Origin: Cunninghamia lanceolata | Taxonomy: Eukaryota; Streptophyta; Pinopsida; Cupressales; Cupressaceae | Reading direction: 5' to 3' | Assembly: GCA_027924645.1 (NCBI GenBank) | Contig: BSBN01000888.1 | Span: 19,841,501 to 19,905,500 of the forward strand | DNA: 64,000 nucleotides | Shown: piece by piece, positions 35,058 through 45,907 of the stretch | Layout of the letters: every line of letters starts with the position of its first letter | Position numbering within the stretch: the stretch's first letter is position 1 | Position numbers and translations under genes: made by a program | The notes under the pieces: generated by a model | Seen by the model: the letters and a program-made list of their open reading frames with translations, nothing else | Databases searched by the model: none | What the model was told of the DNA's origin: nothing

Positions 35058-38045
35058 TTAGGCTCTATTCAACCACAGGTAAAGTTTGGCAACATGATCT
35101 ATGTACTCCTGGCTATGATGGGAATCAGTAAATTCAATTGCATTTCTTGTAATCACATCCATCATGACCATCTTCTCCAAATGTTTGCAGGCTTCCCCAG
35201 ATGTAGAATCTTTGTCCTTAAGAGCTCCCAAAGCTTCATGTAATATAGCTTGATAGTCACTACTCCACTCTTCTTTACTTTTCAGTTCTTTATCATTCTT
35301 GAATAATGCGGGTACTCCTACTTTAGAAGCTTCAACACATTCTTTTGCATCAATTTTATGTTGATCATAGTACTTCTGATGTTGCTTGATCAACTATTTT
35401 GCATTGGTGGCACCTGCAATGATGGAAGTATCTTTACCTTGTATTTCATTCAATTTCTCCTGCAATCTTTCTTTGATCCTTTCATGTTCTTGAATTGCTT
35501 TATAATTCCAAGGGTAATTATCCAAAAATTGGTTTAAGTAATGCACCATGTTGGCATGCCTGCTCTATAGGACTGTGACAAGTGTATCCATCTGAATTTG
35601 TGCTGCTTGATCTATGGATAATGTTTGAGTACTTTGCAAACTTTCACCCTAGGTTAACCTCTTTGTTGATCCTCCGAAGGTACTCTTAACAGCATCTTTT
35701 AAATAATCATTTTCATTTGTCAACCTTTCACAGCTCAGTTTATATGCATCTCTTTCCTTAATCAACATTTGAGCCTATACTTTATTTAGCTTTGCAATAT
35801 TGATGCCAATGTCTGCAGTGATCAAAGGGTCAGTCTCCCCTGCTTTTAAAGTCATGACATGGCCAAAAGTTTTCTCAGTGTCTATAATTACTATCTTTTT
35901 ATGAGGAGCATATAGGGCCCATATCATTAATGAATTTTCATCAGTATTATATTTGGTGCCCATTTATACTTCATTGACACCCTCTAGAGTGAGTTTATAT
36001 TTATCATCTATATTATTCAAAAAACTGTCAATGACTAAAATATAATTCAAATCAAGGCTAGGAAAGATCATTACTCCTGCATCTTTGAGCAATTGTCTGC
36101 CACAGCTAGGGGTCATATCCTACAACATATTATCCATTGTTATTTTCAACATATCAAGTAATTGTCTCTCATTGTTAGCAGAGACATCATCCACTAACTC
36201 TCTGATTTCCTTCCCTTTGCATTTATACAAAAATGATTTAAACTCTTTTGAATGAATGAATTTGTCATCAGAAATAAAAGAATCATAAGCCATTTGATGT
36301 GGGTCTTCATCAGCATACCCCTCCTGATCATGTATTATGATAGAAGGCTAATATTGTTGCATCTTTCTCTTGGACATTTTTATTATTTTGTCCTGTGGTT
36401 CCTCTCGCCCTGCTGGTTCTTCATCTCCAAAGGATAATACCTCAATCTCTACCAACTATTTTCTTTTCTCATCTAGATCCCTGTTATATTTTTCTACCAC
36501 CAATTCCACCTCAACCTCTTCTAGGTTTCTGATGACATCATTGTGTGGATAAGGGATGTGTGTGTATCCACTGAGGTTTTGCTTCCTCTGAGCATAGTCA
36601 ATAAAGCCTTCAAGATCAAATCCTTTTCTCACCTCAGTACACCTCATATTGTAGTGCATCAATTTATCCAGGATAAGATTATAACCTTCTTTGGAAACCA
36701 CAGTGAAGTCTCCAAAACACAAAGTGTTAGGCATGAAAGATTGTTTGTCATGGGAGCTCAGATGTATTACATTTGAACAATGCATTTGCCTAACTATTTC
36801 TAAGTAAGTAATTCTATTAGGGATAGTTTTAGGTAAGATGAACGGAGTGTCCTCAAAACTGTACACTCTAACCATGGTGGCATCTTCAAAACAATACCAA
36901 TCTCCCCAATTATGAATGACAATAGGAGGACCACCAAAATCTTTAGGTCTAAGGAACCTCTTTATCTCAGTTGAGATTGAATACTCGCAAGGGTGACTGA
37001 AATATCTATACAACACTTTTACACAATATTCTTCAAATTGCACATAGCTAGAATGGGCGTATCTGTTGTTCCATATCTTGGTCCATATCTGTATTGGTAA
37101 CTTATGTCCCTTCTGGTCTACTGGGACAACTTTAAATTCACTTGGCCACAATCCCATTTCCTGGCCATAGTAGAGCACCATGTGCATAAGAAGTGCATAA
37201 TGTTTGAAAGAACTTACTGGGGCATTATTTCTTATTGTAGTCAGACTAGAATCCATTCTATTAACAATATAGGCAGCATAACCAAACTACCTTGCATTGT
37301 GACATTAGATGTCAGTAGCTATGACCATCAAAGGGATTGTCATAAATTCAGGGACTTCTAATCCTAGGACCTGGCCCACAGAATAATAGCTATGTTGTAT
37401 GTAGGGTTCAAATATTGATACATGAAAAGGAGGACCATCATCCTCATTAAGAGGCACGAACTCTCCCTCAGTTCTAGGCCTATGAATAGGCAACCTCCAT
37501 CTGTTGTAAGTTGTATCCATTCTCCAATATTCCTTTTCTAAATCCTCAAACAATGTTGACAGTGCATAAATCATCCAAATCAAACACTTCACAGATGGCA
37601 TTTTTTGATAAGTGTATAATAGGATCCCCTTGTGGGTTGCATATACCCTTGAGACTTGGGTTATACTGTTTAGCAAGAAGTTGAAGAAGTTCAACATTCA
37701 GGAACACATCAGGCACAACTAATTTACCCAAATTCAGATGCCATGGGTTTGATACTAGAGAATACCTAAATCTTCTGTTGTGGTGGAACTTGAAAAGTTT
37801 ATACCCTCTGATTGGGGTCCAAATGTTCCCTAGGTATTTACATTTATCCTCTAATTTTTCCACTTCCGCCCTAAGTTGAGTAGACCTTCGAGATTTAGGA
37901 GTTGATCCGAGTAATTGATCAATCAAATCTTGATTGAGTTTTCTATCCTTTATTTTCTCCTCAGTGGTTTTATCAATTTTCTGTTTCTTAGGTTTACTTG
38001 TATCCCTTTGTGATTTTCTACTCTTTCCTTTTCCTGGAGTGTCCA
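35058..38045 (-). pseudogene. LTR-resident ORF of element G, copy A
   Basis: Start MDTPGKGKSRKSQ at 38,045, end LYLWLNRA-stop at 35,058, about 996 codons. Module 1 (38,045 to the TAG at 36,456-36,458) has a basic N-terminus, then VSNPWHLNLGKLVVPDVFLN, HLSKNAICEVFDLDDL, EDLEKEYWRMDTTYNRW, PFHVSIFEPYIQ, VQFEEYCVKVLYRYFSHPCE and CFGDFTVVSKEGYNLILDKL. Module 2 continues in the same frame after the TAG: DEKFIHS-like acidic start, LLKDAGVMIFPSLDLNYILV, SLMIWALYAPHKKIVIIDTE, then a coiled-coil C-terminus (ERDAYKLSCERLTNENDYLK, LQEKLNEIQGKD, CKHLEKMVMMDVIT). No catalytic domain is recognised. Private defects of this copy include a frameshift near 37,555 and several stops in module 2 (near 36,350, 36,120, 35,966 and 35,395). 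Family unknown; I infer a retroelement accessory protein. Confidence 0.65.
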
Positions 38046-39297
38046 TTTTTAATCCTTGACATAAAATCAAAATACATGCTATAACACAAAGGTTTGTATG
38101 TATGTACCTATCGTTAGTGGCTGTGATCAAATTCCCCTGTTTGTGCTTCAAATTTCCCCTATATTTTCTTCTCAAACAACTCTGTTGATTTTAATTATAA
38201 TGATCTTAGAGGATTTCACCGCCATTTGCTTTTAATTGTTCAAGCAATTCAATATCCTTCATCATTGTGAAATGTCACATCATCATAACTTCTTTCATCG
38301 ACATGATTTTCATAATGTCTGGGTGATTTTAATATTTCCTTATGGCGCGAACAATCAATCGCTGTAACCCTTCAATTGTCTCTTTGATGCTACATTAATT
38401 CATATTGGCAGGAGATGTCTATACCTTGTCCGATGTGAAAGTGAGCACAATTGCCATCGACATGACCTCTTTCATCGTTGTGTGGTTGATATTTCTTTCT
38501 GACATGTTAAGTGTTACCGATATGACTATCGGTGAGAGTCTCGCTGATGTATGTGACTATCATTGTTATCGGGGTTATCTATGCCATCGGGATAACATAT
38601 TTATGTTTACCCGAGCATCATCGTCTTACCGATAGCCCTTTATATCTTGGATCAGAAAGACTTTCCTAATGTGTTACCAACATCGTCATGAGAAATGCTT
38701 CGGCCAGAATTGTAAACCTTGTTCCGATTTATTTACTTTTGCCGATGGTCATGTATATCGGTAAGACTTTTATCGAAGCACCTTTTGTTGTTCGCCAAGA
38801 CACCGGAGCATTGGAGACTTCTTAATATTTTACTCCAATATTCATTTCCTACCAATGACCATTAGTTCCTTTGATTATATGGGATGCTCAGTGAGAGTTT
38901 CACCGAAATACCCTATCGGTATGATCTATATACCATCGGGACGATCTTTGAAGTGTTACCTGATAGCTTTTAGTCATACTGATCAGTATGACTGATAGAT
39001 TTTCTCCTAGACAGGGGTCATCGGTATAGTTTCCTCCATCGCCGACCTTTGAAATCTTCTCTCTGATCCTTATTTTCATGCCGATAGTTATTTTAACTAT
39101 TTTTTTTACATGGATCGACATAAGTAACATAAAGTCTTGCCCATAGTGTAAAATTAATGCCCTTTACATTGTTTTGTCATTGACGTTTTATGGGATGTAT
39201 CAATTTAATTATGATTTTTTGGGTGAAATGTTTTATGATTTGGTCATATATGGAGAAGTGACAATACAAAAAAAATTTAAATTTTCCTATCCTTACA

Positions 39298-39573
39298 GTG
39301 GCTCTGTCTGGGATGTATACTCTTTGTGAGTATAACAAGGATTCAGATCTCTTGGGGGAGTAGACCACATGTTTTTATTTGTTTGGGATGATAATTGTAT
39401 GAAAATGGGGAACGGGAATGACCCTATACTATTGTACATGGAAAAGCCTTTTGTTTATATAAGAGATTGATAGGATTGTCCATGTACTGGCAGATCCTAA
39501 TCTCTTTTGGTTTTCCTAAACTACTGTACATGGACTAAGATATTTTGAGAATTGTTTGAGGGTTGTCCACACA
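39298..39573 (-). other. 3' non-coding part of element G between integrase and LTR A
   Basis: About 275 bases from the integrase stop (39,574) to the LTR start. No clear polypurine tract; the best purine run is in cccagacagagccac next to the LTR. Confidence 0.5.
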
Positions 39574-39720
39574 CTAGTAACACTCAATCCTCCTTGTGCA
39601 TGATTGTGAAAAGAATGGTTTCAAATATTGCCCATGCACAGGCAATTCTTGCTCTTCTCCAGACATATTCTGAAAATAGTAAGAGTCATCACCTCCTTTA
39701 CTAGTGATAATAAAAGGACC
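39574..39720 (-). pseudogene. Element G integrase, C-terminal end, separated by element N
   Basis: The minus frame reads GPFIITSKGGDDSYYFQNMS, GEEQELPVHGQYLKPFFS and stops at 39,574. GPF-I...-G-D-x-Y and V-x-G-x-YLKPF match the end of gypsy integrases (GPY/F-type module). Rejoining with 49,408 across the ggacc target site gives KFEALWLGPF in frame, proof that N split this gene. Confidence 0.8.
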
Positions 39721-42700
39721 TGTTGATGATTGTTTTGATGCAATCATAACAATAAGTTAAAATTCACATGAAATGAACTGAAACTATACTTGAAAGATAA
39801 GAAGGAATCATTTGAGATTCAACTAATCCCAAGTCTACAATGGTTCGGTTGGTCAAGTTCAGTTGGTCAATGTGAAGTTCTAATGTTAAAGGGGCCTTAC
39901 GTAGTTTAGGTTTGTTTGGTGGCTTACTGGACTAAGAATATGCAAAAGGGTCATAGATTTCAACAAGTATTCTGTTCATTTGCATACAAGTGTTACCGGG
40001 CTACAAGTTTTAGAGGGTTTTCTTGAATTTTTTGCAGCTTTCTTCTTTATCTGTTTATGAAAACTATCTACTTATAGCTCTGTTATACATGCTTCTTCAA
40101 ATTTGAGACAATTTCCTTTGGATTTCTACGTTTTCAGCTAAATATTTCAGATGGGTTGGGAAAAGTTAGAAAGATCTACTCTATACCTCACTTAATCTAC
40201 CGAAGGATCTAAGTGTTTCTGTTATGCACTATGTAAATACCACAGTAATTTGATCAAATCCACAGTAAAAAACCCTAAATGTAAGTTCTGAGCATTTTCA
40301 CAAACATACATTTAAAATTGCAAGCTCTCAAAGAAAATATTTCAAAACACAAAGAAGAGCAGGAGGACACTTAGAAGATAGATGCAGAACTCTAGATTCT
40401 ATTGTATCAGAAACGAATAGTCATACATGATTTACAATGTAAGAATGACTCTTAGTTTCATTGATCATACTACAGAGAACTTACAAGCTTTACAGATACA
40501 GTAAGGCAGCCAGACATTCCACGCGCACCTTACTGAAGACAAACAGGCGACCTCCTTCTACTCTAAACTATGCTAAGCTAACTTGCTGTGTTTTCCTAGA
40601 ATCCCTGTTGTAGGCCCTAAAATCCCTGTTGTAAAGTATTACAGTGTAGAGAGGCACAATATAAAGACATTCTAATTGTCCTCACTACATCAAAAAACCT
40701 AACTGAACCCCTGGTTCAAACCCCTGGTTACAACAATAAATACAGGTGAACCAGTTCTCAAAAATATCTCTGAGCATTGTAAAATCTGGGTGAAATATTG
40801 CCCCTTTTGAGAAGTTCCGGCAGCTGGGTAATAACTTCTGTTTGTCTATTGTGATAATACTCTCAGCTGCAACCTTCTTCTTCACTTGAATGGCCTTGAC
40901 TTTTCGCATTTCATCCTTATCTTCTTGCTCCTGAGATCGGATCTTCTTCCTCCATGAGGTCACTGTGTTGACTTTCCAGCTGCTTCCTCAACTGCAAGCC
41001 TGCAAGACAAGACAAGCAATAAGTTTCACATTTATCACATAAACAGCATGAAATTAAAATAAGCGTTTAAACCCAGGTGACTGTGCAAGATTGTGGAAAT
41101 CGGATCCAGAAAACCCCTCAAAACGTGTCCAAAATGCGTTCAGACTGCTCAAAATTCATCGGGTCAACCATCGCTGACCGGGAGAATGCCACAGGAGCAA
41201 AAAAAACACTTTAAAATTCCACCGCTTCATTTCCCACCCATCGGCATGATCATCGCTGTCGGCGCGTCAAAAAAACATGTTGGCCGACATTCACTTCATC
41301 ATCATGATATTCAGAAAATATGATGCTCTCCCTCTTGAAGGTCCCGATGACGTCATCATGATATTTTGCTTCTGCAAATTGGAGAAAAGAACAACATCAT
41401 CATCATCATCACGTTGAAGAAGAATAGGAGGATATGAATATGATCATGCTGCCGAGGAAAGGAAGATGATGGTGACGTCATCATGATATTTGGGCTTCAT
41501 TGAAATGCTAAGGATGACGTCATCATCATGTTAAGTTAAGATCAGGGGATAATTGTGATATCGGGTCACCTAAGGAGCATGATCAGGATGATATATGTAA
41601 TATGACCCTTTTTGCGGCCAAGGTAACCCACTCGAAAGATCAGGATGATCATGATCATCATCATATTTGCTTTTGTCGAACTTAGAATAAGACATCATCA
41701 TCATATTTCGCGAACCAGATCGTGCTTGAAAATATCCTGTTGAAGGAAAATGTGATGATGATGATCATCAGGATATTTACTTCTTCGTTTATTAGATCGG
41801 GATGACGTCATCATGATATCTGGAGCCTTCGTTAAACTTAGAACATGACGTCATCATGATATTTCGCTAACCGGATCATGTTTTAGAAAATATCCTGCCG
41901 AAGGGAAAATGTGATGATGATGATCATCAGGATATTTGCAAAAGGTCTTACTTCATCGGCAGGAGGACTTCACGAAATGTCAGGTGAACAATCAAGATCA
42001 TGATGATCTTGACAACAGGACAGGATAAAAATATGATGATGATGATCCTCATCGATTTATCATGATGACGTAATCATCATATTTCATTTTCGGAGCACAA
42101 GGATGAGTTGAGGTCATCATGATATTTGCGCTAGGGTGATATTGTGAAATATGATCATGTTGTTGAGGAATGTAATATCGACTTCTTCTTCAAAAAGATA
42201 GGGTGATCATCATGATATTTCGCTAACCGGAGATCAGGAGGATATGAAGATGATGATCCTCTTAATTGAATTATGATGATGATGTCTCCATCACTTAGCG
42301 AATTTCAACGAATATGACCCTCGTGAAAGATCAGGATGATGATCATGATTATGCAAAGGAGATCAGGAGGATATGAAGTCGTCATCATCATCCTAGTGAA
42401 CTTCAGCAAACATCATGATGATGACCCTCCGATAGGTTTTTATCATGCGCATGCAAATATGCCCAAGGTGGATTTTCTAAGTTAGGGTGATCTTATAATA
42501 TCATCATGATATTATAAGATCAGGCGATGCAAAAATATCACGATGATGCTCGTGATACAAAGACCGCTCAACGGGGAAACTTACCGTGACTTAAAGTTGA
42601 TGTCATCATGATATTTGAACCTCAGGATATTATCGGGGGGGCGTTTCAAATATGATGATGATGATGCTCTTCATGTAACCAAAACTGAGTTTATAACATA

Positions 42701-43210
42701 TGACCCTCCTAAAAAATATCATGATGCTGCATAATGCGCATAAGGCCATTTGACGGGTAAAGGGCACTATCACCTAAGATTGACGTCCGGATATTGCGAC
42801 TGCATGATTTTTATCGGGTGATAGACCAAGATCATGATGACCTTGACAACATGACTTAGGATATAAAAATATGATGATCCTCCTGTGAATATTAGGTTTG
42901 ACCCAAACTTTGACTGTGCATAACTTCCACATATGGACGAATTTTCAAGTGAAGTAAAAGGCAAACTTGCATGGAATTTCAAGCACTTTTTAAATATGAG
43001 GTCACAGAAACAAAATATGAACTTTGACAAACTAACCTCATGATGATGACCTACCTCATTTGAATATCATGATGATGATGCACCTAACCTTCATTTTTAC
43101 CAAACCGCCAGAAAGCAGAAAAAACACAAGCAGAAGCAAAAAGCAAAACATCAGCAGGGGTCCCCATTTTGCTAAGGAGCATAATGGGGCGCGTTGTGAA
43201 CATCACAACA
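39721..43210 (-). repeat. LTR of element N (3' LTR on the minus strand)
   Basis: Pairs with 45,908-49,402. The part from about 41,280 to 43,090 is packed with ATCATGAT, GATGATGATCATCA and TGACGTCA words; the 39,721-41,050 part is ordinary AT-rich sequence. Short minus frames at 40,685-40,963 (92 aa) and 42,770-43,030 (86 aa) exist, but the first is frameshifted in the other LTR, so they are not claimed as genes. Confidence 0.9.
41281..43090. promoter_or_regulatory. TGACGTCA/ATCATGAT motif array in N LTR (copy 1)
   Basis: Perfect TGACGTCA palindromes at 41,348, 41,473, 41,515, 41,803 and 41,846, nearly all followed by tcatgatat; a TGACGTAA variant is at 42,065. Between them are many gatgatgatcatcaggatat and tgatcatgatcatcatcata words. 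TGACGTCA is the classical ACGT-core bZIP (TGA/CREB-like) site; binding here is inference. The array lies in the promoter-distal U3 part of the LTR if N reads on the minus strand. Confidence 0.6.
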
Positions 43211-44195
43211 ACTAGCAACCAAAACAAAACAATTAAATTCAGAGTGTTCAAGGAAACTAGATGAAATGAACTCATAACTTCCAACTATCTTTCCTACAAA
43301 TTACTATTCAGCTTGAGACTCAAAGTATTCAATAAAGATGCATGAACTTCTATTTTCAGTTTAGTTGTGTGCATGTGATTAATTATCCTCATCTTGAAGA
43401 TTGGTTGAACAAACCAGTGACTGACATTAGCCTACGTAGGTGAGGATATTCCCTCATAGCCGACCGGATAGAGCCTTGCTGCTAGCGAGCGTCTATAGCC
43501 CCGGCAAGGTTATCGTTACAATTCTCCTAAGTAGAGCCCCACTGCCAGTGAGCGTCCATAGCCCCGGTAGAGTTACTTAGATGGCTTAATCTGGATTTTC
43601 AGTATAATCCGTTTTATTCATTTATTTATTTATTTTTTTGTTTTCTAATTTTGAAAGATTTCATAAGATATAGCAATTGTAACTTCATGATGCAAGGAGT
43701 GGACACTTGCTGAAATTAAGCTGAGAATTGTAATGGTAGCAAGGGTGACCTCTGATTTTTCACCTAATATCTACACTGGTAGGTTCAACCAACCCAAGGA
43801 TTTTAGGTGTGTCATCGTGAGAAACCTGCTTCGAATTCTCAATCACATTTATTGAATACAAAACTTCAGAAGATGAACAACTCTCTACATTCATGACAGT
43901 GACAGGTTATGTGTAAATTGCAAATGGTTAACCTGAATATCCTAAATTATATACTGTTTTGAATGGTTGCTAGTTTTGCTCCTTAATACTCTACAGTAAA
44001 ATAAAGATCCCTGTTGAGGAGACAACAAACAAACCAAACAAACAGGCTGTACAAACAACACAACAAAAGAAAGAACTGTACAAACAGAAAGAAACCACAA
44101 AGCAAAAACCAACAGAAAGGAACTATACAAACAACTAACCTAAAAAGAAAACAGCAAAAGAAGAACACAAAAACAAAAACAACTACCCTACCAGA
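43211..44195 (-). other. 3' untranslated part of element N
   Basis: Non-coding on the minus strand between the ORF stop and the 3' LTR. It contains the GC-rich double repeat at 43,469-43,580. The bases next to the LTR (minus strand ttttgttttggttgctagt) are G/T-rich rather than purine-rich, so no standard PPT is visible. The 122-aa plus frame at 44,014-44,382 is low-complexity and rejected. Confidence 0.5.
43469..43580. repeat. Two GC-rich 63-bp-spaced repeats with dyads
   Basis: Copies at 43,469 and 43,532 share tagagcc..gctgc.ag.gagc, then gtc.atagccccgg. The first can form CCTTGC/GCAAGG (43,474-43,479 with 43,504-43,509) and the second CACTGCCAGTG. Strikingly GC-rich within AT-rich surroundings, so a folded RNA element is possible. 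Confidence 0.65.
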
Positions 44196-45773
44196 CTATA
44201 TACAAGCCTCTACAAGGCAATTAGAAACCCAGGAAAAAGACCCAAGAACACCCCTACTTGCATATTTCTTTAGGTTGTGCAGGAGTAACAGGGTACTAGT
44301 TATGGTCCTCATCATAGCAGATTTATCTTTGAATTCTGAAAAAAATTCTGATATTCTAGATTCACTGTGTTTATCAAAATAGCTCTTAATGACTAGTAAC
44401 TGAGGCTGCTCATCAGGTTTATGATTAATCCATAAGCATGTCCTATCTCTTGAATTTCCATAATCAAAATAGCATTTATCATTATTTACTAAGGAAAGGA
44501 AAGAGACAACCTGATGTGCCTTTAGCTCTGTGGAACACACTTGTTTATTAATAGCTGGCTCTTCATTTAACTCTGCATTTTCATTGCCTAGCTCTATATC
44601 TAGTCCTTTTTCAAGTTGAAAGAGGAATGACTCCAGATGTATCATTTCTTCATCCTCATCCAGCTTTGTTCCTTCATTCTGGATGTTCAGTTTATCCTCA
44701 AATTTAGCACACCTCTCAATGTTCTCATTAGCTTCCTGCACATCAGCACTTAAGTAAGTATCTTCATCATCATAATCTGACATACAGAAATTAATCATTT
44801 CTAAATCACTTGAGAGTAAAGGTGGGACAACATCTTTAGATTGACAGGAGTACTTCCCTATTTTATTTTTAACATGGCATGGGGGTGATGCCTGATTTTG
44901 TACAGCAGTTCCATGATCCTCTGTATCCTCTTTTTTCAAGAATTGTTCATCAGATGACTCATATTTGTCATTTAGTGAAGAGTCTAATCTTATTGACCTG
45001 CAACAGTCTTGATTTTGATCATTTAATTCAAAGAAGTCAGTTGTAACATCAGGATTTACTTTCTTTTCTATGACTTCACTAGTTTCTACAGTAGGGATCT
45101 CATCAATTTTAGTGTATTTTAATTTTGCCAATGCTTGTTTACATTTCTTTGCCAAATCATGTTCGTTAAAACTTTTTAGGTCAGACCCAGAGGCTTCTTC
45201 TTGACAAATATTCCTTAGTAATTCCATATATTTATCAAATGTATCAAGATGAACCTCACCTTCCTTTTCTTTTTCATTAAATCCTTTTTGCTTATTATCT
45301 AAAAAAGGGACATGAGCTGTGATTTTTTCTCTACATTTTTTAGGATATTTATACTTTTCACTAACCTTAATCACAGCCGGATCCTGACGAAAAGACAGAT
45401 TTTTTTTCTTACCATCACATGATTCGTGCCAAGAGACCTTACTATCCCTTATTCTTAGCATTGGGTCCATCTTTGTATCCTCTGCACATTTAATGACCGT
45501 TGATGCTGCATCCTTCTGTCGCTCAATAATCTCCTCATTTTCCTGCCAACTTTCAGCCTTATACACATCTGAGAGAGAGATTAGTCCTTTCAAATGTAAA
45601 TCTAATCTTGTAAGAAAAGATAGACAATTAAGCTCACCATGCTCTGCGGACTTATGTATCCTACACCTTCCAAATAAACCATAGCTATATAAATTTTTGG
45701 GATAAAGCTGGTTATTCAAAGCTTTCTGAAATGAAGGAATGTCAACTTGAAAACTGTCCCTATATGAGTCCAT
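44196..45773 (-). CDS. Element N ORF, 525 aa, unknown function, intact
   Basis: A single uninterrupted minus frame begins (MDSYRDSFQVDIPSFQKALN) 134 nt after the PBS, where gag would normally start, and ends LVEACI-stop. Residues about 1-60 look folded (LYSYGLFGRCRIHKSAEHGE). Residues about 80-370 are very charged and probably disordered (QENEEIIERQKD, KKCREKITAHVPF, DYDDEDTYLSADVQEANENI). Residues about 370-525 look folded again (IHLESFLFQLEKGLDIELGN, FDYGNSRDRTCLWINHKPDE, PQLLVIKSYFDKHSESRISE). I recognise no domain: no CCHC knuckle, no D[ST]G, no YxDD, no integrase residues. It could be a diverged structural (gag-like) protein or captured host coding sequence. Intactness over 1.58 kb in a 3%-diverged element argues for recent activity. 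Confidence 0.7.
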   Translation of the reverse strand: MDSYRDSFQVDIPSFQKALNNQLYPKNLYSYGLFGRCRIHKSAEHGELNCLSFLTRLDLHLKGLISLSDVYKAESWQENEEIIERQKDAASTVIKCAEDTKMDPMLRIRDSKVSWHESCDGKKKNLSFRQDPAVIKVSEKYKYPKKCREKITAHVPFLDNKQKGFNEKEKEGEVHLDTFDKYMELLRNICQEEASGSDLKSFNEHDLAKKCKQALAKLKYTKIDEIPTVETSEVIEKKVNPDVTTDFFELNDQNQDCCRSIRLDSSLNDKYESSDEQFLKKEDTEDHGTAVQNQASPPCHVKNKIGKYSCQSKDVVPPLLSSDLEMINFCMSDYDDEDTYLSADVQEANENIERCAKFEDKLNIQNEGTKLDEDEEMIHLESFLFQLEKGLDIELGNENAELNEEPAINKQVCSTELKAHQVVSFLSLVNNDKCYFDYGNSRDRTCLWINHKPDEQPQLLVIKSYFDKHSESRISEFFSEFKDKSAMMRTITSTLLLLHNLKKYASRGVLGSFSWVSNCLVEACI

Positions 45774-45884
45774 TGAAAATGGGACCCTCTTTCAACTTTT
45801 TAGGCCTTTGAAATTTTGCGAGATCTAACATATCTCAGAATATAACATTTAAAACTCAAAATTTTAACCCTAAACCAAATCAGG

Positions 45885-45907
45885 CCCTCCTTCTAGCGCC
45901 AGAAAAC
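45885..45907 (-). other. Primer-binding site of element N
   Basis: On the minus strand the LTR ends caatcatcaaca and is followed by gttttctggcgctagaagga ggg. The complement (plus strand) reads ccctccttctagcgcca, ending in CCA, as expected for a tRNA 3' end priming minus-strand DNA. This sets N's orientation. Which tRNA it matches is not determined. Confidence 0.65.

Larger units (their letters stand above)
34007..39297 (-). repeat. 3' LTR (LTR A) of element G, 5.29 kb
   Basis: Collinear with 55,912-61,192 over its whole length. Minus-strand order: start at 39,297; a ~1.2-kb 5' part rich in ATCGGT/ACCGAT words; a ~3-kb ORF region (38,045-35,058); a TATA box at 34,969-34,976; then ~0.95 kb of R-U5 ending at 34,007. 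The sequence just outside its start (ccagacagagccac) is only weakly purine-rich as a PPT. Confidence 0.88.

Noticed and set aside
36543..36776. 77-aa plus frames at 36,543 and 58,447
   Set aside because: Antisense shadows of the LTR-resident ORF of G.
40685..40963. 92-aa minus frame in the N LTR
   Set aside because: The counterpart at 46,875-47,154 is frameshifted by a single base difference and no motif is recognisable; not supported as a gene.
42770..43030. 86-aa minus frame present in both N LTRs
   Set aside because: Open in both copies, but that is expected from 97% identity; no motif, start context or promoter supports it.
44014..44382. 122-aa plus frame (Lys/Gln/Thr-rich)
   Set aside because: Low-complexity A-rich sequence antisense to the end and 3' region of the element N ORF.
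45885..45907. Possible tRNA 3' end (ccctccttctagcgcca)
   Set aside because: It lies exactly at the LTR/internal junction and has no tRNA body; it is the complement of a primer-binding site.
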